Positions 20,902 through 29,097 are shown, numbered from the stretch's first letter. The stretch: DNA of 64,000 nt from Paenibacillaceae bacterium (GCA_015057705.1 SVDU01000019.1:42502-106501), one strand, 5' to 3'. The notes: generated by a model not told the origin, from the letters alone. Numbers and translations are program-made.

Positions 20902-21123
20902 ATGAAACAGTTAATTGACTGTGCAGACCAGTATATCAGGCAGTGCAGAATCAGGGATTTTGCATTATTAAAAATTTGTCTTTGTGCAGTGGGCATAATA
21001 ATTGGACTTTCCATTCCGGAAAAAAAGAGGAAGTGGCCTCTTGCAGCGGCGGGTTTTGTATTCGTCTTCAGTTATGTCATGCTTATGGCAGAATTCATAA
21101 AGATCTATATGGATGAAAGGTGA
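20902..21123 (+). CDS. Small two-helix membrane protein
   Basis: A 73-residue protein with a short amphipathic N-terminus (MKQLIDCADQYIRQC) and two hydrophobic helices (about 22-40 and 48-68). Similar small proteins in Lachnospiraceae are annotated only as 'permease of phosphate ABC transporter', a label without evidence. AAGAAGGAGG precedes the ATG. It lies 58 bases after the flavoprotein gene and before a terminator, so it may be in the same transcript. Function unknown. Confidence 0.6.
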   Translation: MKQLIDCADQYIRQCRIRDFALLKICLCAVGIIIGLSIPEKKRKWPLAAAGFVFVFSYVMLMAEFIKIYMDER

Positions 21124-21137
21124 AAGGAATCAGACTG

Positions 21138-21188
21138 AAAAGCCGGTTATATTAGTTCTTAGGAAAGCTGATGTAACCGGCATTTTCT
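21138..21188 (+). terminator. Terminator after the small membrane protein gene
   Basis: GCCGGTTA pairs with TAACCGGC across a 24-base loop, followed by ATTTTC. The short T run makes it moderate in strength. Confidence 0.65.
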
Positions 21189-21196
21189 GTACATAT

Positions 21197-21901
21197 TCAA
21201 TAATAAATTTCCCGATGACCATCGATGCTTTCTGACAGGGAACGTTTTAAATAGTCCTCAGCCCCTTTAAAGTTCCGTTCCTCTATCATGGTACACAGCT
21301 CATTTGTGTTTTCATAAAGAGCTGGAATTCCATATAAGGCACAGAAACGAAGCCAGAGCGTGCAGGTCAGGGATTTGAATGAGCGGATTATCAATGGAAG
21401 AAGAGTATTCCCGGAAAACAGTGCCAGATGATGATGAAAGTCAAATGCGGATTCTGCCGCGTCCTGCGGGCAGGAGGCTCTGCCAATGGCTTCCGTAAGA
21501 CTCCGCAGCTCTGAAAGCTCTGCATCTGTGATGTCTTTTGACCCAAGATCGATAGCAAGGGTATCAAGGGCAATTCTAAGCTCTAAAATAGACCGGATTT
21601 CTTCTTTTCGCAGTACCCCTCCATTGTAATTGACAATAGAAAGAAAGGTATCCATAGTTCCTTCTTTTCGGTAGTCCGCTATAAAAATCCCCTGTCTCTG
21701 GCGAATGTCAAGAAACCCTTTTTCTGCCAGAGCGATTACGCCTTCGTTGACTACGGATCTGCTGATCTGCATGGAGGCTGCCAGCTCCCGTTCCGGAGGC
21801 AGTCTGGTTCCAATTGGGAGTTGTCCGGATAGGATTTGAGATTCCAGTTCCTTTACGAACAGTTCTTTTAATGTAGGCGCATTCAGCTTTTTAAATTCCA
21901 T
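21197..21901 (-). CDS. GntR-family (FadR/FCD) transcriptional regulator
   Basis: The 234-residue protein has an N-terminal winged helix (LPIGTRLPPERELAASMQIS, then RSVVNEGVIALAEKGF). A C-terminal FCD helical bundle follows, with the metal-binding Asp and His positions visible in ESAFDFHHHLALFSGN. FCD regulators usually respond to organic acids or sugar acids. It is divergent from the DUF5692-hypA pair, with 205 bases between, and could control it. The ligand cannot be read from the sequence. Confidence 0.88.
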   Translation of the reverse strand: MEFKKLNAPTLKELFVKELESQILSGQLPIGTRLPPERELAASMQISRSVVNEGVIALAEKGFLDIRQRQGIFIADYRKEGTMDTFLSIVNYNGGVLRKEEIRSILELRIALDTLAIDLGSKDITDAELSELRSLTEAIGRASCPQDAAESAFDFHHHLALFSGNTLLPLIIRSFKSLTCTLWLRFCALYGIPALYENTNELCTMIEERNFKGAEDYLKRSLSESIDGHREIYY

Positions 21902-22040
21902 ATCATAGTTCCCCCTGTTTGTATGTGATTGTTCCTGGTTCAGCCAGTAACCACAATTCTAATTATATGGTAATATTATATAAAAAGCAATGAAAATTAC
22001 TGTGAAAACCTCTAGTTTTCAGTTAAATATTAGGAAGTTT

Positions 22041-22070
22041 TTGACAAAAGTGAAAATAGAGTGTTAAAAT
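22041..22070 (+). promoter_or_regulatory. Promoter of the DUF5692-hypA pair
   Basis: TTGACA (22041-22046) and TAAAAT (22065-22070) are separated by 18 bases, with TGT directly before the -10 (extended). It lies 37 bases before the next start codon. Confidence 0.75.
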
Positions 22071-22106
22071 ATAAACAAAGAAATAAAATTAATTGGGGGT
22101 AGAAAA

Positions 22107-23105
22107 ATGTTTGTATTTCAATCAGCGAAGGGTGGAATCCCTGTCACTTATCTTCTTATGTGGTTTTTGGTATTTGCTTCGCTATTCTTATTAAATGAGG
22201 TGTCGCGGCGCTATAAAATGATTGGCCTGCTTTTCTTTTTCGTCATGCCCGCCGTATTATCCGTCCTATGGTTTACAGTGTTGAAAAAGAGTACCTATAC
22301 GGACTGGTTTCATCTTGCAAAGGTCTATTCTGCTACGGCAGGCTGCATTGGTTTCTGGTTAATCAGGCATTATGAAAAAACAAGAAAAGACAAAACCGTA
22401 TTCCGCCTGTGTGACAGCCGGATTGCTCTTTGTTTTCCTCCGTTAATCCTTGCGGTTAATATTATTGAGGCAGTGACAAGAGATATAGAAGTTGGAATGA
22501 CGTACCGTACCATGGCCCAGGATGCAACAGCGGATGTCTCCGTGCTTTTAATGGGAGGCCCCTGGAATTTTATGAATGCAGCGGCAGGAATCTTAAATAT
22601 CATTACCATAACCGGTTGGTTTGGTATCTGCCTCAGGAAAGTGACTGAGAAAGACAAGAGTAAGGATATGCTTTGGCCTGACATGCTCTGGTTCTGGATC
22701 GCAGCCTATGATATATGGAACTTTGCTTATACCTATAACTGTCTGCCTCACCATGCCTGGTACTGCGGTCTGGCACTTTTACTGGCACCCACTCTTTGTG
22801 CATTTACATTAGGAAAGGGAGCATGGCTGCAGCATCGTGCCCAGACTCTGGCACTTTGGTGTATGTTTGCTCAGACCTTCCCAGGATTTCAGGATGTGGG
22901 ACAATTCCGGGTGGACTCATCTTATAAGCCAGGTATCTACTTTGCAGTCAGCCTGATTGCGTTGTTAAGCAATGCAGCAGTGGCAGTTTATATGGGAATT
23001 AATATCTGGAAAAAGCACCGAAGCCCTTATGGATCTGAGCTTTATGCAGATTTGAAATCGTATCAGGAAGTGAAAGGGTTAGCGGAAACGAAAGCAACCA
23101 TATAA
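22107..23105 (+). CDS. DUF5692-family multi-spanning membrane protein
   Basis: The 332-residue protein has about eight hydrophobic helices and conserved aromatic/His stretches such as AYDIWNFAYTYNCLPHHAWY. It resembles DUF5692 proteins, which have no known function. A GGGGGT-type ribosome site precedes the ATG. It ends 23 bases before hypA and is probably co-transcribed with it. Because HypA handles nickel, a role in metal or redox physiology can be proposed but is not shown. Confidence 0.7.
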   Translation: MFVFQSAKGGIPVTYLLMWFLVFASLFLLNEVSRRYKMIGLLFFFVMPAVLSVLWFTVLKKSTYTDWFHLAKVYSATAGCIGFWLIRHYEKTRKDKTVFRLCDSRIALCFPPLILAVNIIEAVTRDIEVGMTYRTMAQDATADVSVLLMGGPWNFMNAAAGILNIITITGWFGICLRKVTEKDKSKDMLWPDMLWFWIAAYDIWNFAYTYNCLPHHAWYCGLALLLAPTLCAFTLGKGAWLQHRAQTLALWCMFAQTFPGFQDVGQFRVDSSYKPGIYFAVSLIALLSNAAVAVYMGINIWKKHRSPYGSELYADLKSYQEVKGLAETKATI

Positions 23106-23128
23106 CAGAATCTGGCGGGAGGATTGGC

Positions 23129-23470
23129 ATGCATGAACTGGGAGTCATGACGGAAGTGGTCCGGATAGTGGAAAATGTAGTCAGGGAGCAAAATCTGACA
23201 CAGGTTGAAAGCCTAGCGCTGCAAATTGGCGAGATGGCGTCTGTGATCCCCTATTATGTAGAACAGTGTTATCCTGCCGCTGTTAATGGGACGATACTTG
23301 AAAACACCCGTCTTGACATTGAAATTCTCCCTGCCAGTGGACTCTGCAGTGAGTGCCATAAAATGTTCCATGTTACAGAAGATTATTTCAAGTGTCCCTT
23401 CTGCCATAGTTTTTCCTGGGAGTTGTTAGAAGGAAGGGAATTTCTGATAAAGGAGATTGTGGCATTTTAA
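23129..23470 (+). CDS. hypA: Hydrogenase nickel-insertion protein HypA
   Basis: This 113-residue Ni/Zn metallochaperone begins MHELGVM. The N-terminal Met-His-Glu supplies the nickel ligands in HypA proteins. The zinc-binding site is CSEC near residue 70 and CPFC near residue 90. Known HypA delivers nickel to [NiFe]-hydrogenase or urease with HypB. No hydrogenase, hypB or urease gene is visible in this window, so this is an orphan or distal copy. The start follows a GGGAGG site. Confidence 0.88.
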   Translation: MHELGVMTEVVRIVENVVREQNLTQVESLALQIGEMASVIPYYVEQCYPAAVNGTILENTRLDIEILPASGLCSECHKMFHVTEDYFKCPFCHSFSWELLEGREFLIKEIVAF

Positions 23471-23525
23471 CTCCATATGTTTCACATCAGTTTGATTGTA
23501 TTGGAATTTATACCTCGTTAAAATA

Positions 23526-23554
23526 TTGACATTTCTTTGTGACAGGCGTATATT
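23526..23554 (+). promoter_or_regulatory. Promoter of glycerol dehydrogenase gene
   Basis: TTGACA (23526-23531) and TATATT (23549-23554) are separated by 17 bases, 51 bases before the start codon. Confidence 0.75.
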
Positions 23555-23604
23555 TGACGTAGCATAAACGATAAATTTTTACTGATTGATGAGAGGAGAC
23601 TACT

Positions 23605-24702
23605 ATGCTGAAATTAATGAGATCACCTTTAAAATACGTACAGGGACAGGGGGCTTTGTCAGCGGTTTATGAAGAAACAAAGAACCTTGGAACGTCATTT
23701 CTGTTTATCTGCAGCAACAGCGGATATAAAAACTGCCATGAAAAGATTGAAAAAAGCTTTGAGGGAAAAGAAGCTGAATTGAAATTTGAGATATTCGGTG
23801 GAATCAGTTCCATAGGCGAAGTAGAGCGGATGCAAAAAATAGTCAGAGAAAATCAGATTGACTGTGTGGTTGCAGTTGGAGGCGGTTCTGCCATTGATAC
23901 CGCAAAAGCAACGGCTCATTATGAGAAGCTGCCGGTGGTAATCATACCTACCGTGGTGGCAACCGATGCACCCTGTACCGGTTTGTCCGTAATCTATAAC
24001 AATGACGGAAGCTTTTCCCATTACATATTTTATCCCAAAAATCCTGATGCAGTAATTGTAGATTCTGATATTATTGCGCATGCACCTGTTAAATTCCTGG
24101 TTGCAGGAATGGGTGATGCACTGGGAACTTATTTTGAAGCAAGAGCCTGTGAGAAGGCAAAAGCACCCAGCCTGGAAAATGGAGGAATTACAAAATCCGC
24201 CATGGCTCTATGCAAACTTTGTTATGAGACTCTTTTAGAAGATGGATATAAGGCACTGAAGGCGTGTGAAAATCAGATTGTAACACCTGCTCTGGAAGCA
24301 ATTATTGAAGCCAATACTTATTTAAGTGGTGTAGGCGCAGATAATGGCGGTCTGGCAGTATCTCATTCCGTATACAATGGATTTACAGCATTGGAGGAAT
24401 GTGAAGCCACAATGCACGGCAGTGTGGTAGCGTTCGGTACGCTGGCTCAGCTGGTGTTGGAAGATGCCCCGAAAGCAGAGTTTGATCAGGTGATGGAATT
24501 TTGCGTCAGTGTAGGTCTTCCGGTGACCTTAAAAGAAATTGGTGTAACAGATAAAGAGAGAGTTCACATCGCTGCTAAAAATGCATGTGCCCAAGGCGAA
24601 AGCATTCATAATATGATCGGAGATGTAACTCCTGAGCAGCTTTATGATGCTCTCATTGCTGCCGATGTGCTTGGTCAGGAATATCTGGCAAAAAGAAAGT
24701 AA
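23605..24702 (+). CDS. gldA: Glycerol dehydrogenase (iron-containing alcohol dehydrogenase family)
   Basis: The 365-residue NAD-dependent enzyme oxidises glycerol to dihydroxyacetone. The NAD-binding motif GGGSAIDTAKA (about 93-103) is clear. The divalent-metal ligands are the Asp in GMGDALGTYFEA, the His in AVSHSVYNGF and the His in ATMHGSVVAFG. Length and motifs match GldA closely. It is monocistronic, with its own promoter and terminator. A physiological role in 1,2-diol reduction is equally possible. Confidence 0.92.
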   Translation: MLKLMRSPLKYVQGQGALSAVYEETKNLGTSFLFICSNSGYKNCHEKIEKSFEGKEAELKFEIFGGISSIGEVERMQKIVRENQIDCVVAVGGGSAIDTAKATAHYEKLPVVIIPTVVATDAPCTGLSVIYNNDGSFSHYIFYPKNPDAVIVDSDIIAHAPVKFLVAGMGDALGTYFEARACEKAKAPSLENGGITKSAMALCKLCYETLLEDGYKALKACENQIVTPALEAIIEANTYLSGVGADNGGLAVSHSVYNGFTALEECEATMHGSVVAFGTLAQLVLEDAPKAEFDQVMEFCVSVGLPVTLKEIGVTDKERVHIAAKNACAQGESIHNMIGDVTPEQLYDALIAADVLGQEYLAKRK

Positions 24703-24720
24703 AAAATCAGATAGATTAAA

Positions 24721-24777
24721 AAAGAAGATCCTGCAGTCAGCCCAACAAGTAAGGGGCTGGCTTTGGATCTTCTTTTT
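24721..24777 (+). terminator. Terminator after gldA
   Basis: AAGAAGATCC pairs with GGATCTTCTT, with an inner CAGCCC/GGGCTG stem, followed by TTTTTATTT. Confidence 0.88.
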
Positions 24778-24875
24778 ATTTGAATATTTTCGATAAAAAT
24801 TACCAACAATAAAAGTGCATTCAGGGTCAAAGAATGAAAGCTGTCCCCGGGACAGAACAGAAAGGAGTTATAAAA

Positions 24876-25067
24876 ATGGTAGCAGAAGTAGATAGAGAGG
24901 GCTGCATCGAATGCGGGCTCTGCGCTTCCGTATGTCCGGAGGTATTTCGTATGGGAGATGATGGTCCGGCAGAGGTATACGTTGACACCGTCCCAGAGTC
25001 ATCAGAATCATCGGCGGTTGAGGCACAGGAAGGCTGTCCGGTCTCTGTAATTAAAGTAGAAGAATAA
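24876..25067 (+). CDS. Ferredoxin, single [4Fe-4S] type
   Basis: This 63-residue electron carrier has the cluster motif CIECGLCASVCPEVF near the N-terminus and a distal Cys in EGCPVSVI. This is the pattern of mono-cluster ferredoxins (Thermotoga type), in which the fourth N-terminal Cys is not a cluster ligand. It is rich in Glu and Asp. The ATG at 24876 has AAAGGAG at the right distance, and a longer frame from 24834 is not supported. It is monocistronic. Confidence 0.9.
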   Translation: MVAEVDREGCIECGLCASVCPEVFRMGDDGPAEVYVDTVPESSESSAVEAQEGCPVSVIKVEE

Positions 25068-25075
25068 TCACTGAA

Positions 25076-25124
25076 GGCACCTCTTTCTGAAACCAAGCAA
25101 AGAATCAGACTGAGGTGTTTTTAT
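25076..25124 (+). terminator. Terminator after the ferredoxin gene
   Basis: GCACCTC pairs with GAGGTGT over a long loop, followed by TTTTTATT. Confidence 0.65.
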
Positions 25125-25157
25125 TACTTCATTATAAAATGAAAAAGGAGGACTACA

Positions 25158-26369
25158 ATGAGTGAATACATCAACAACCGCCAGATGAGACAAAAAACAA
25201 TCAAAGACATTATCCGGCAGCTTCATGAGGGAAAGACTGTAGATCAGGTGAAATCCCAGTTTGAACATGTATTTCATGGAGTATCTGCCACGGAGATTTC
25301 AGAAGCGGAGGGCGCTCTCATCGCAGAGGGACTTCCAGTGGAAGAAGTACAAAAATTATGTGATGTCCATGCGGCTGTATTTAAGGGGTCAATTGAGGAA
25401 ATTCATCAGCCGGAAGAGCCGGCACTGATTCCCGGTCACCCAATCCAGGTACTGGTCCGGGAAAATAAGAAGATCTCTCACACACTGGAAAAAGAAGTTC
25501 GGCCATATCTGTCCCTGACAGCATTGGAAGGGACAGGAGCAGCAGACCAGTTAAAGGCAGGTGTAGAACAGCTGAAGGATTTGGACGTCCACTACAAAAA
25601 GAAGGAGAATCTTTATTTCCCTTATATGGAGAAATATGGAATTACAGCGCCTCCTAAAGTCATGTGGGGGGTGGATGACGAAATCAGAGCCCAGGTGAAA
25701 GAAGTTTCATCCCTTCTTAAGAATGATTCTATACAAAAAGAAACCCTGATACAAAAAGCGCAGGATTTGGCTGATAAGATTGAAGAGATGATATTTAAAG
25801 AAGAAAATATCATGATCCCCATGTTAATGGAGAACCTTACACAGGAAGAGTGGAAAACCATTGCAGATGGAAGCGAAGAAATCGGCTATATAATTGAACA
25901 TGTGCCAAAGTGGGAGCCAGGAGAAGTTAAAAAAGAAGAGAAAGTTTCTGTCTCTGGGGAAGATGGAATCATAAAACTGCCTTCAGGGGAAATGAACACC
26001 CAAGAACTGACTGCCTTGCTTAACACACTTCCTTTTGATATCACGTTCGTTGATAAAGAGGACAAAGTGAAGTATTTTTCAGAAGGGAAGGACAGGGCAT
26101 TTCCAAGAACCAGAACGATTATCGGAAGAAATGTATCCAACTGCCACCCGCCTGCAAGTGTCCACATTGTTGAAAAAATTGTAGAAGATTTTAAAAATGG
26201 GGTGAAGGATCAGGAGGATTTCTGGATCAGAATGGGAGAAAAATATATCCTGATTCGTTATTATGCCGTTCGCAGTATAGATGGTGAATATCTTGGAGTA
26301 TTGGAAGTCACTCAGGACATTGGTGAAATTCAGAAAATTACAGGAGAAAAAAGATTGTTGTCTGAATAA
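25158..26369 (+). CDS. DUF438 / hemerythrin-like / PAS domain protein
   Basis: The 403-residue soluble protein has DUF438 at about 15-85 (IIRQLHEGKTVDQVK onward). A hemerythrin-like helical bundle follows at about 92-235, with candidate ligands H in PGHPIQVLVREN, H in LDVHYKKKENLYFPYME and E in KEENIMIPM. A PAS domain (PAS_10 type) covers about 285-400. Such proteins are common in anaerobes, where they are thought to sense oxygen, nitric oxide or iron redox state. It has no output domain, so it may act through protein contacts. Its transcript ends in a strong terminator. Confidence 0.85.
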   Translation: MSEYINNRQMRQKTIKDIIRQLHEGKTVDQVKSQFEHVFHGVSATEISEAEGALIAEGLPVEEVQKLCDVHAAVFKGSIEEIHQPEEPALIPGHPIQVLVRENKKISHTLEKEVRPYLSLTALEGTGAADQLKAGVEQLKDLDVHYKKKENLYFPYMEKYGITAPPKVMWGVDDEIRAQVKEVSSLLKNDSIQKETLIQKAQDLADKIEEMIFKEENIMIPMLMENLTQEEWKTIADGSEEIGYIIEHVPKWEPGEVKKEEKVSVSGEDGIIKLPSGEMNTQELTALLNTLPFDITFVDKEDKVKYFSEGKDRAFPRTRTIIGRNVSNCHPPASVHIVEKIVEDFKNGVKDQEDFWIRMGEKYILIRYYAVRSIDGEYLGVLEVTQDIGEIQKITGEKRLLSE

Positions 26370-26380
26370 ATACAAAAAAT

Positions 26381-26435
26381 AAAAGAGTGCAAGCTGTATT
26401 TCGTTTAAAAATTGCAAGCTGCTTGTGCTCTTTTG
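26381..26435. terminator. Bidirectional terminator after the DUF438 gene
   Basis: AAAAGAGTGCAAGC pairs with GCTTGTGCTCTTTT. Leftward reading ends in CTTTTATTTTTTG, so it would also stop transcripts leaving the neighbouring inverted-repeat segment in its present orientation. Confidence 0.85.
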
Positions 26436-26459
26436 CTAATCAAATATGATAAAATGACA

Positions 26460-26481
26460 CAGTATATTTGGTACTGCGGTT
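26460..26481 (+). repeat. Left 22-bp inverted repeat of the candidate inverton
   Basis: CAGTATATTTGGTACTGCGG plus TT. It is exactly complementary to 26798-26819. The bases just outside the two repeats do not match, so there is no target-site duplication. Confidence 0.93.
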
Positions 26482-26501
26482 ACAAAAATATGTATTATTC
26501 G

Positions 26502-26533
26502 ACAATATATATTATATAACTAATATATATTGT
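26502..26533. repeat. Perfect 13-bp palindrome inside the segment
   Basis: ACAATATATATTA and TAATATATATTGT are separated by TATAAC. It overlaps the leftward promoter and could be an operator or a hairpin. Confidence 0.85.
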
Positions 26534-26540
26534 TTGTCAA
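26511..26540 (-). promoter_or_regulatory. Leftward sigma-A-like promoter inside the segment
   Basis: On the minus strand, TTGACA (26540-26535) and TATAAT (26516-26511) are separated by 18 bases. As drawn it faces the DUF438 terminator. If the segment flipped, the -10 would lie near 26763-26768 and read into the chemoreceptor gene with a leader of about 95 bases. Confidence 0.65.
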
Positions 26541-26797
26541 ATAGGATGTAATTTTATAAATTAAATATTTAAGAATATAATGTAAAATAATTGACAAAAT
26601 AATCAACTTAAAATTTAGCTTGTAAACATAAGAAAGCCGTCATAAATTACGTCATAAAAAATGTAGAAAACTGGTTTCCATCTCTCTAAATAAGCTTCTG
26701 TCAAGTATGAGGGAAAGATTATTAAATGGTAAAAACGCCGTCTCTATCTCCGTCATTATGCTGTTTATTGCATGTATAGCCTGTATTATCCATAGAA

Positions 26798-26819
26798 AAC
26801 CGCAGTACCAAATATACTG
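26798..26819 (-). repeat. Right 22-bp inverted repeat of the candidate inverton
   Basis: AACCGCAGTACCAAATATAC plus TG, the exact reverse complement of 26460-26481. A degenerate third copy lies just outside at 26824-26842 (CAGTAGTCTGGTACTAG). Confidence 0.93.
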
Positions 26820-26870
26820 CGATCAGTAGTCTGGTACTAGCTGCAAAAGATAAAACAGGGAGGAAATTAA

Positions 26871-28541
26871 ATGAAGAATTTTAAGGATTACAGCATTTCC
26901 CGAAAACTGCGGGCCGGTTTTTTATGTCTGACTCTGATTATGCTTATTGTGGGAGGGGCGGGAGTTGCCGGACTTTTCAGAATCAGCGCAATGGATACAT
27001 ATTTGTATGAAAAGCAGACGGCGCCAATTGAGAATCTTATGGAAGCCGTTGAGGGACTGTATCAGTTTCGTATCGATTCAAGAACCATGGTAATTGTAGC
27101 AGGTGACAATGGGGAATTAGACAAGCTGGAACAGGATTTTAATAGCGATAAGGAAAAATTTCTGACAAATATAAAAGAGTACCGGAAGACGATTACTAAT
27201 CAGGCATCTTATGCACTTCTTGATGAATCAGTAGATCTTTTTAATAATTCTTTTGAGCCGGCTATCCAAAATTGCCTGAAAGAAGCCAGAAATGGGAAAA
27301 GTAAGGAAGCATATTCCGAACTTTTAAAGGAAACCGACAATATCCAGAAAATGTTTGATAATTTTGATTTACTTATTGATAACCGCATGGCAGAAGCACA
27401 TAAAACAAACAATGACAATCGTTTAACTGCTGATGTGCTTATTGTAGTTTTGATCCTTGCGGTTATATTTGGTGCAGGTTTCGGAATGTTTTTAGGTAAC
27501 AGAATCTCCGGAATGATCAGCCGTCCCATCACCCAGGTTGTGGAAGCAGCGGGTCGTATTGCATTAGGTCATATCGATGTTGATCTGGGAAATATCGATT
27601 CAAAAGATGAGACCGGGCAGCTTGCAGATGCTTTTACCCAGATGACAGGCAGTATTAAAAAACAGGTAAATGCAGCAGAAGACATCAGCAATGGTGACTT
27701 CACCATAGAAGTTCCTCTTCGTTCTGATAAAGATGTACTTGGTCTTGCACTACAGAAAATAAGAAACGATTTAAGCCGGACGCTGCTCTCCATCAGTGTG
27801 GCTGCAGACCAGGTGAATGAAGGTTCTGCCCAGGTAGCATCCGCTGCTCAGGCACTTGCATCAGGAACCACAGAACAGGCCGCTACTGTGGAAGAATTAA
27901 GCGCATCGGTAAACAGCATAGCGAAGGAAGCAGAACAAAATGCAGAAAATGTAAAGAAAGCTACGATTTATATTGCAAATACCGGAGAAGGTCTCAAAGA
28001 GGGCAATGTATATATGCAGAAGTTAAACTCTGCAATGAAAGATATAGGAACTTCTTCAGAAAAGATATCCAGTATCACAAAAGTCATTGAAGATATTGCG
28101 TTCCAGACCAATATACTTGCGTTAAATGCGGCAGTGGAATCAGCCCGGGCAGGAGAGGCAGGAAAGGGCTTTGCCGTTGTGGCTGATGAAGTGAGAAATC
28201 TTGCAGGCAAATCAGCAGAGGCTGCAAAGCAGACTGCAGATTTAATTCACGATTCTGTGAGAATTGTATCCGAGGGAGAAAAGCTGGCAGAAGAAACAGC
28301 CAGACTGCTCCTTGGAGTGGGAGAAAAATCGGAGCTTGTAGGACGGTCAGTTGGAGAAATCGAACAGGCTTCTGCCAAACAGGCACTGATGATTGATGAA
28401 ATTAACCAGGGACTGTCCCAGGTATCCGCTGTTATTCAGACCAATGCAGCAACTGCGGAGGAAAGTTCTTCTTCCAGTGAAGAACTGGCGGCACAGGCTC
28501 ACTTACTTACCCAGGAAGTGGAGAAATTCCGGTTACAGTAA
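26871..28541 (+). CDS. Methyl-accepting chemotaxis protein
   Basis: The 556-residue chemoreceptor has a first membrane helix (about 12-32), an extracytoplasmic four-helix bundle of the 4HB_MCP type (about 35-188) and a second membrane helix (about 188-210). A HAMP domain (about 212-265) and a long signalling hairpin follow. The hairpin tip ([19 protein letters not shown], then [13 protein letters not shown]) is canonical for CheA/CheW contact. AGGGAGGAAATTAA precedes the ATG. The gene sits alone directly behind the inverted-repeat segment, so its expression may be switched on and off. Ligand unknown. Confidence 0.93.
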   Translation: MKNFKDYSISRKLRAGFLCLTLIMLIVGGAGVAGLFRISAMDTYLYEKQTAPIENLMEAVEGLYQFRIDSRTMVIVAGDNGELDKLEQDFNSDKEKFLTNIKEYRKTITNQASYALLDESVDLFNNSFEPAIQNCLKEARNGKSKEAYSELLKETDNIQKMFDNFDLLIDNRMAEAHKTNNDNRLTADVLIVVLILAVIFGAGFGMFLGNRISGMISRPITQVVEAAGRIALGHIDVDLGNIDSKDETGQLADAFTQMTGSIKKQVNAAEDISNGDFTIEVPLRSDKDVLGLALQKIRNDLSRTLLSISVAADQVNEGSAQVASAAQALASGTTEQAATVEELSASVNSIAKEAEQNAENVKKATIYIANTGEGLKEGNVYMQKLNSAMKDIGTSSEKISSITKVIEDIAFQTNILALNAAVESARAGEAGKGFAVVADEVRNLAGKSAEAAKQTADLIHDSVRIVSEGEKLAEETARLLLGVGEKSELVGRSVGEIEQASAKQALMIDEINQGLSQVSAVIQTNAATAEESSSSSEELAAQAHLLTQEVEKFRLQ

Positions 28542-28558
28542 CAGAAGAATTTTTTTAA

Positions 28559-28590
28559 GGAAACGGCAGTTTAGCAGCTACCGTTTTCCG
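28559..28590 (+). terminator. Hairpin after the chemoreceptor gene
   Basis: GGAAACGGCAG pairs with CTACCGTTTTCC. The T run is weak, so this is a probable but modest terminator, possibly shared with the convergent gene. Confidence 0.55.
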
Positions 28591-28597
28591 TTATGAT

Positions 28598-28993
28598 TTA
28601 GAACGTAACAACTTTCGGCTCAGTTGTGAAAGAAAAAATGGAGGCAGTTGCATTTTTCAAATACAAAACTGCAAAGATTCCATCGTCTACGGAATACATG
28701 GGGCTGAGTGCAGCCTCATTGTCCTCCATCATGGCAGCTCTTGCTTCTCTGCGATCGTCCCACACTGCTTCGGCTTCCAGTCTGATCCATGTTCCCTTAT
28801 TCATAGCGGAAATTTCAATTTTAGGATTTTTTTGCATCTGATCAAAAACTTTTTTCTGATTGTTGGTTGTGATGTAAAGTCTGCCTTCAAATTCGCATAC
28901 AGCACCAAAGGGACGAACACGGGGCTGATCTCCCTCTGTGGTTGCCAGGTAAAATGTTCCGCATTCTTTTAAGTAATTGAGGATTTCGTTCAT
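28598..28993 (-). CDS. Pyridoxamine 5'-phosphate oxidase family (split-barrel flavin) protein
   Basis: This 131-residue FMN-binding split-barrel protein contains FYLATTEGDQPRVRPFGAV, the family's N-terminal signature, and KIEISAMNKGTWIRLEAEA in the barrel. Small PPOX proteins reduce or bind flavin, F420 or heme-like ligands, and the role here is unknown. The ATG at 28993 is chosen because AAAGGAG lies 8 bases upstream. It is divergent from an HxlR regulator, a very common pairing in which the regulator controls the flavoprotein gene. Confidence 0.85.
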   Translation of the reverse strand: MNEILNYLKECGTFYLATTEGDQPRVRPFGAVCEFEGRLYITTNNQKKVFDQMQKNPKIEISAMNKGTWIRLEAEAVWDDRREARAAMMEDNEAALSPMYSVDDGIFAVLYLKNATASIFSFTTEPKVVTF

Positions 28994-29041
28994 CGCTCTT
29001 GCTCCTTTCGTGTGACCATGATATAATTTGTTTACGAGATT

Positions 29042-29069
29042 ATTATATCGAGTATGAGATTTTTGTAAA
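29042..29069 (-). promoter_or_regulatory. Promoter of the PPOX gene
   Basis: On the minus strand, TTTACA (29069-29064) and TATAAT (29047-29042) are separated by 16 bases. Confidence 0.65.
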
Positions 29070-29082
29070 CTACGATATTTTA

Positions 29083-29097
29083 TGATACCTAGTATCA
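29083..29097. promoter_or_regulatory. Probable HxlR operator
   Basis: TGATAC-CTA-GTATCA, a 6-bp inverted repeat in the divergent promoter region, directly before the HxlR ribosome site. Its position suggests that the adjacent HxlR protein binds here and controls both genes. Confidence 0.55.

Larger units (their letters stand above)
26460..26819. other. Candidate invertible DNA segment (promoter inverton)
   Basis: A non-coding, AT-rich 360-bp segment is bounded by two perfect 22-bp inverted repeats. The 316 bp between contain no gene. They contain a good sigma-A-like promoter pointing left and a 13-bp palindrome. The right repeat ends 51 bp before a chemoreceptor gene, too close for an independent promoter outside the segment. 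This is the layout of known phase-variable switches in gut Firmicutes. No recombinase gene is in the window. Inversion is inferred, not seen. Confidence 0.65.

Noticed and set aside
26591..26619. Rightward TTGACA (26591) as the promoter of the chemoreceptor
   Set aside because: No acceptable -10 lies 16-18 bases downstream (TTTAGC at 17), and the distance to the gene is over 250 bases.
26460..26819. MITE or insertion sequence remnant explaining the 22-bp inverted repeats
   Set aside because: The bases flanking the two repeats differ, so there is no target-site duplication. The repeats do not resemble known transposon ends, and the position right before a gene with an outward promoter fits an inverton better. 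A genome-wide copy count would settle it.
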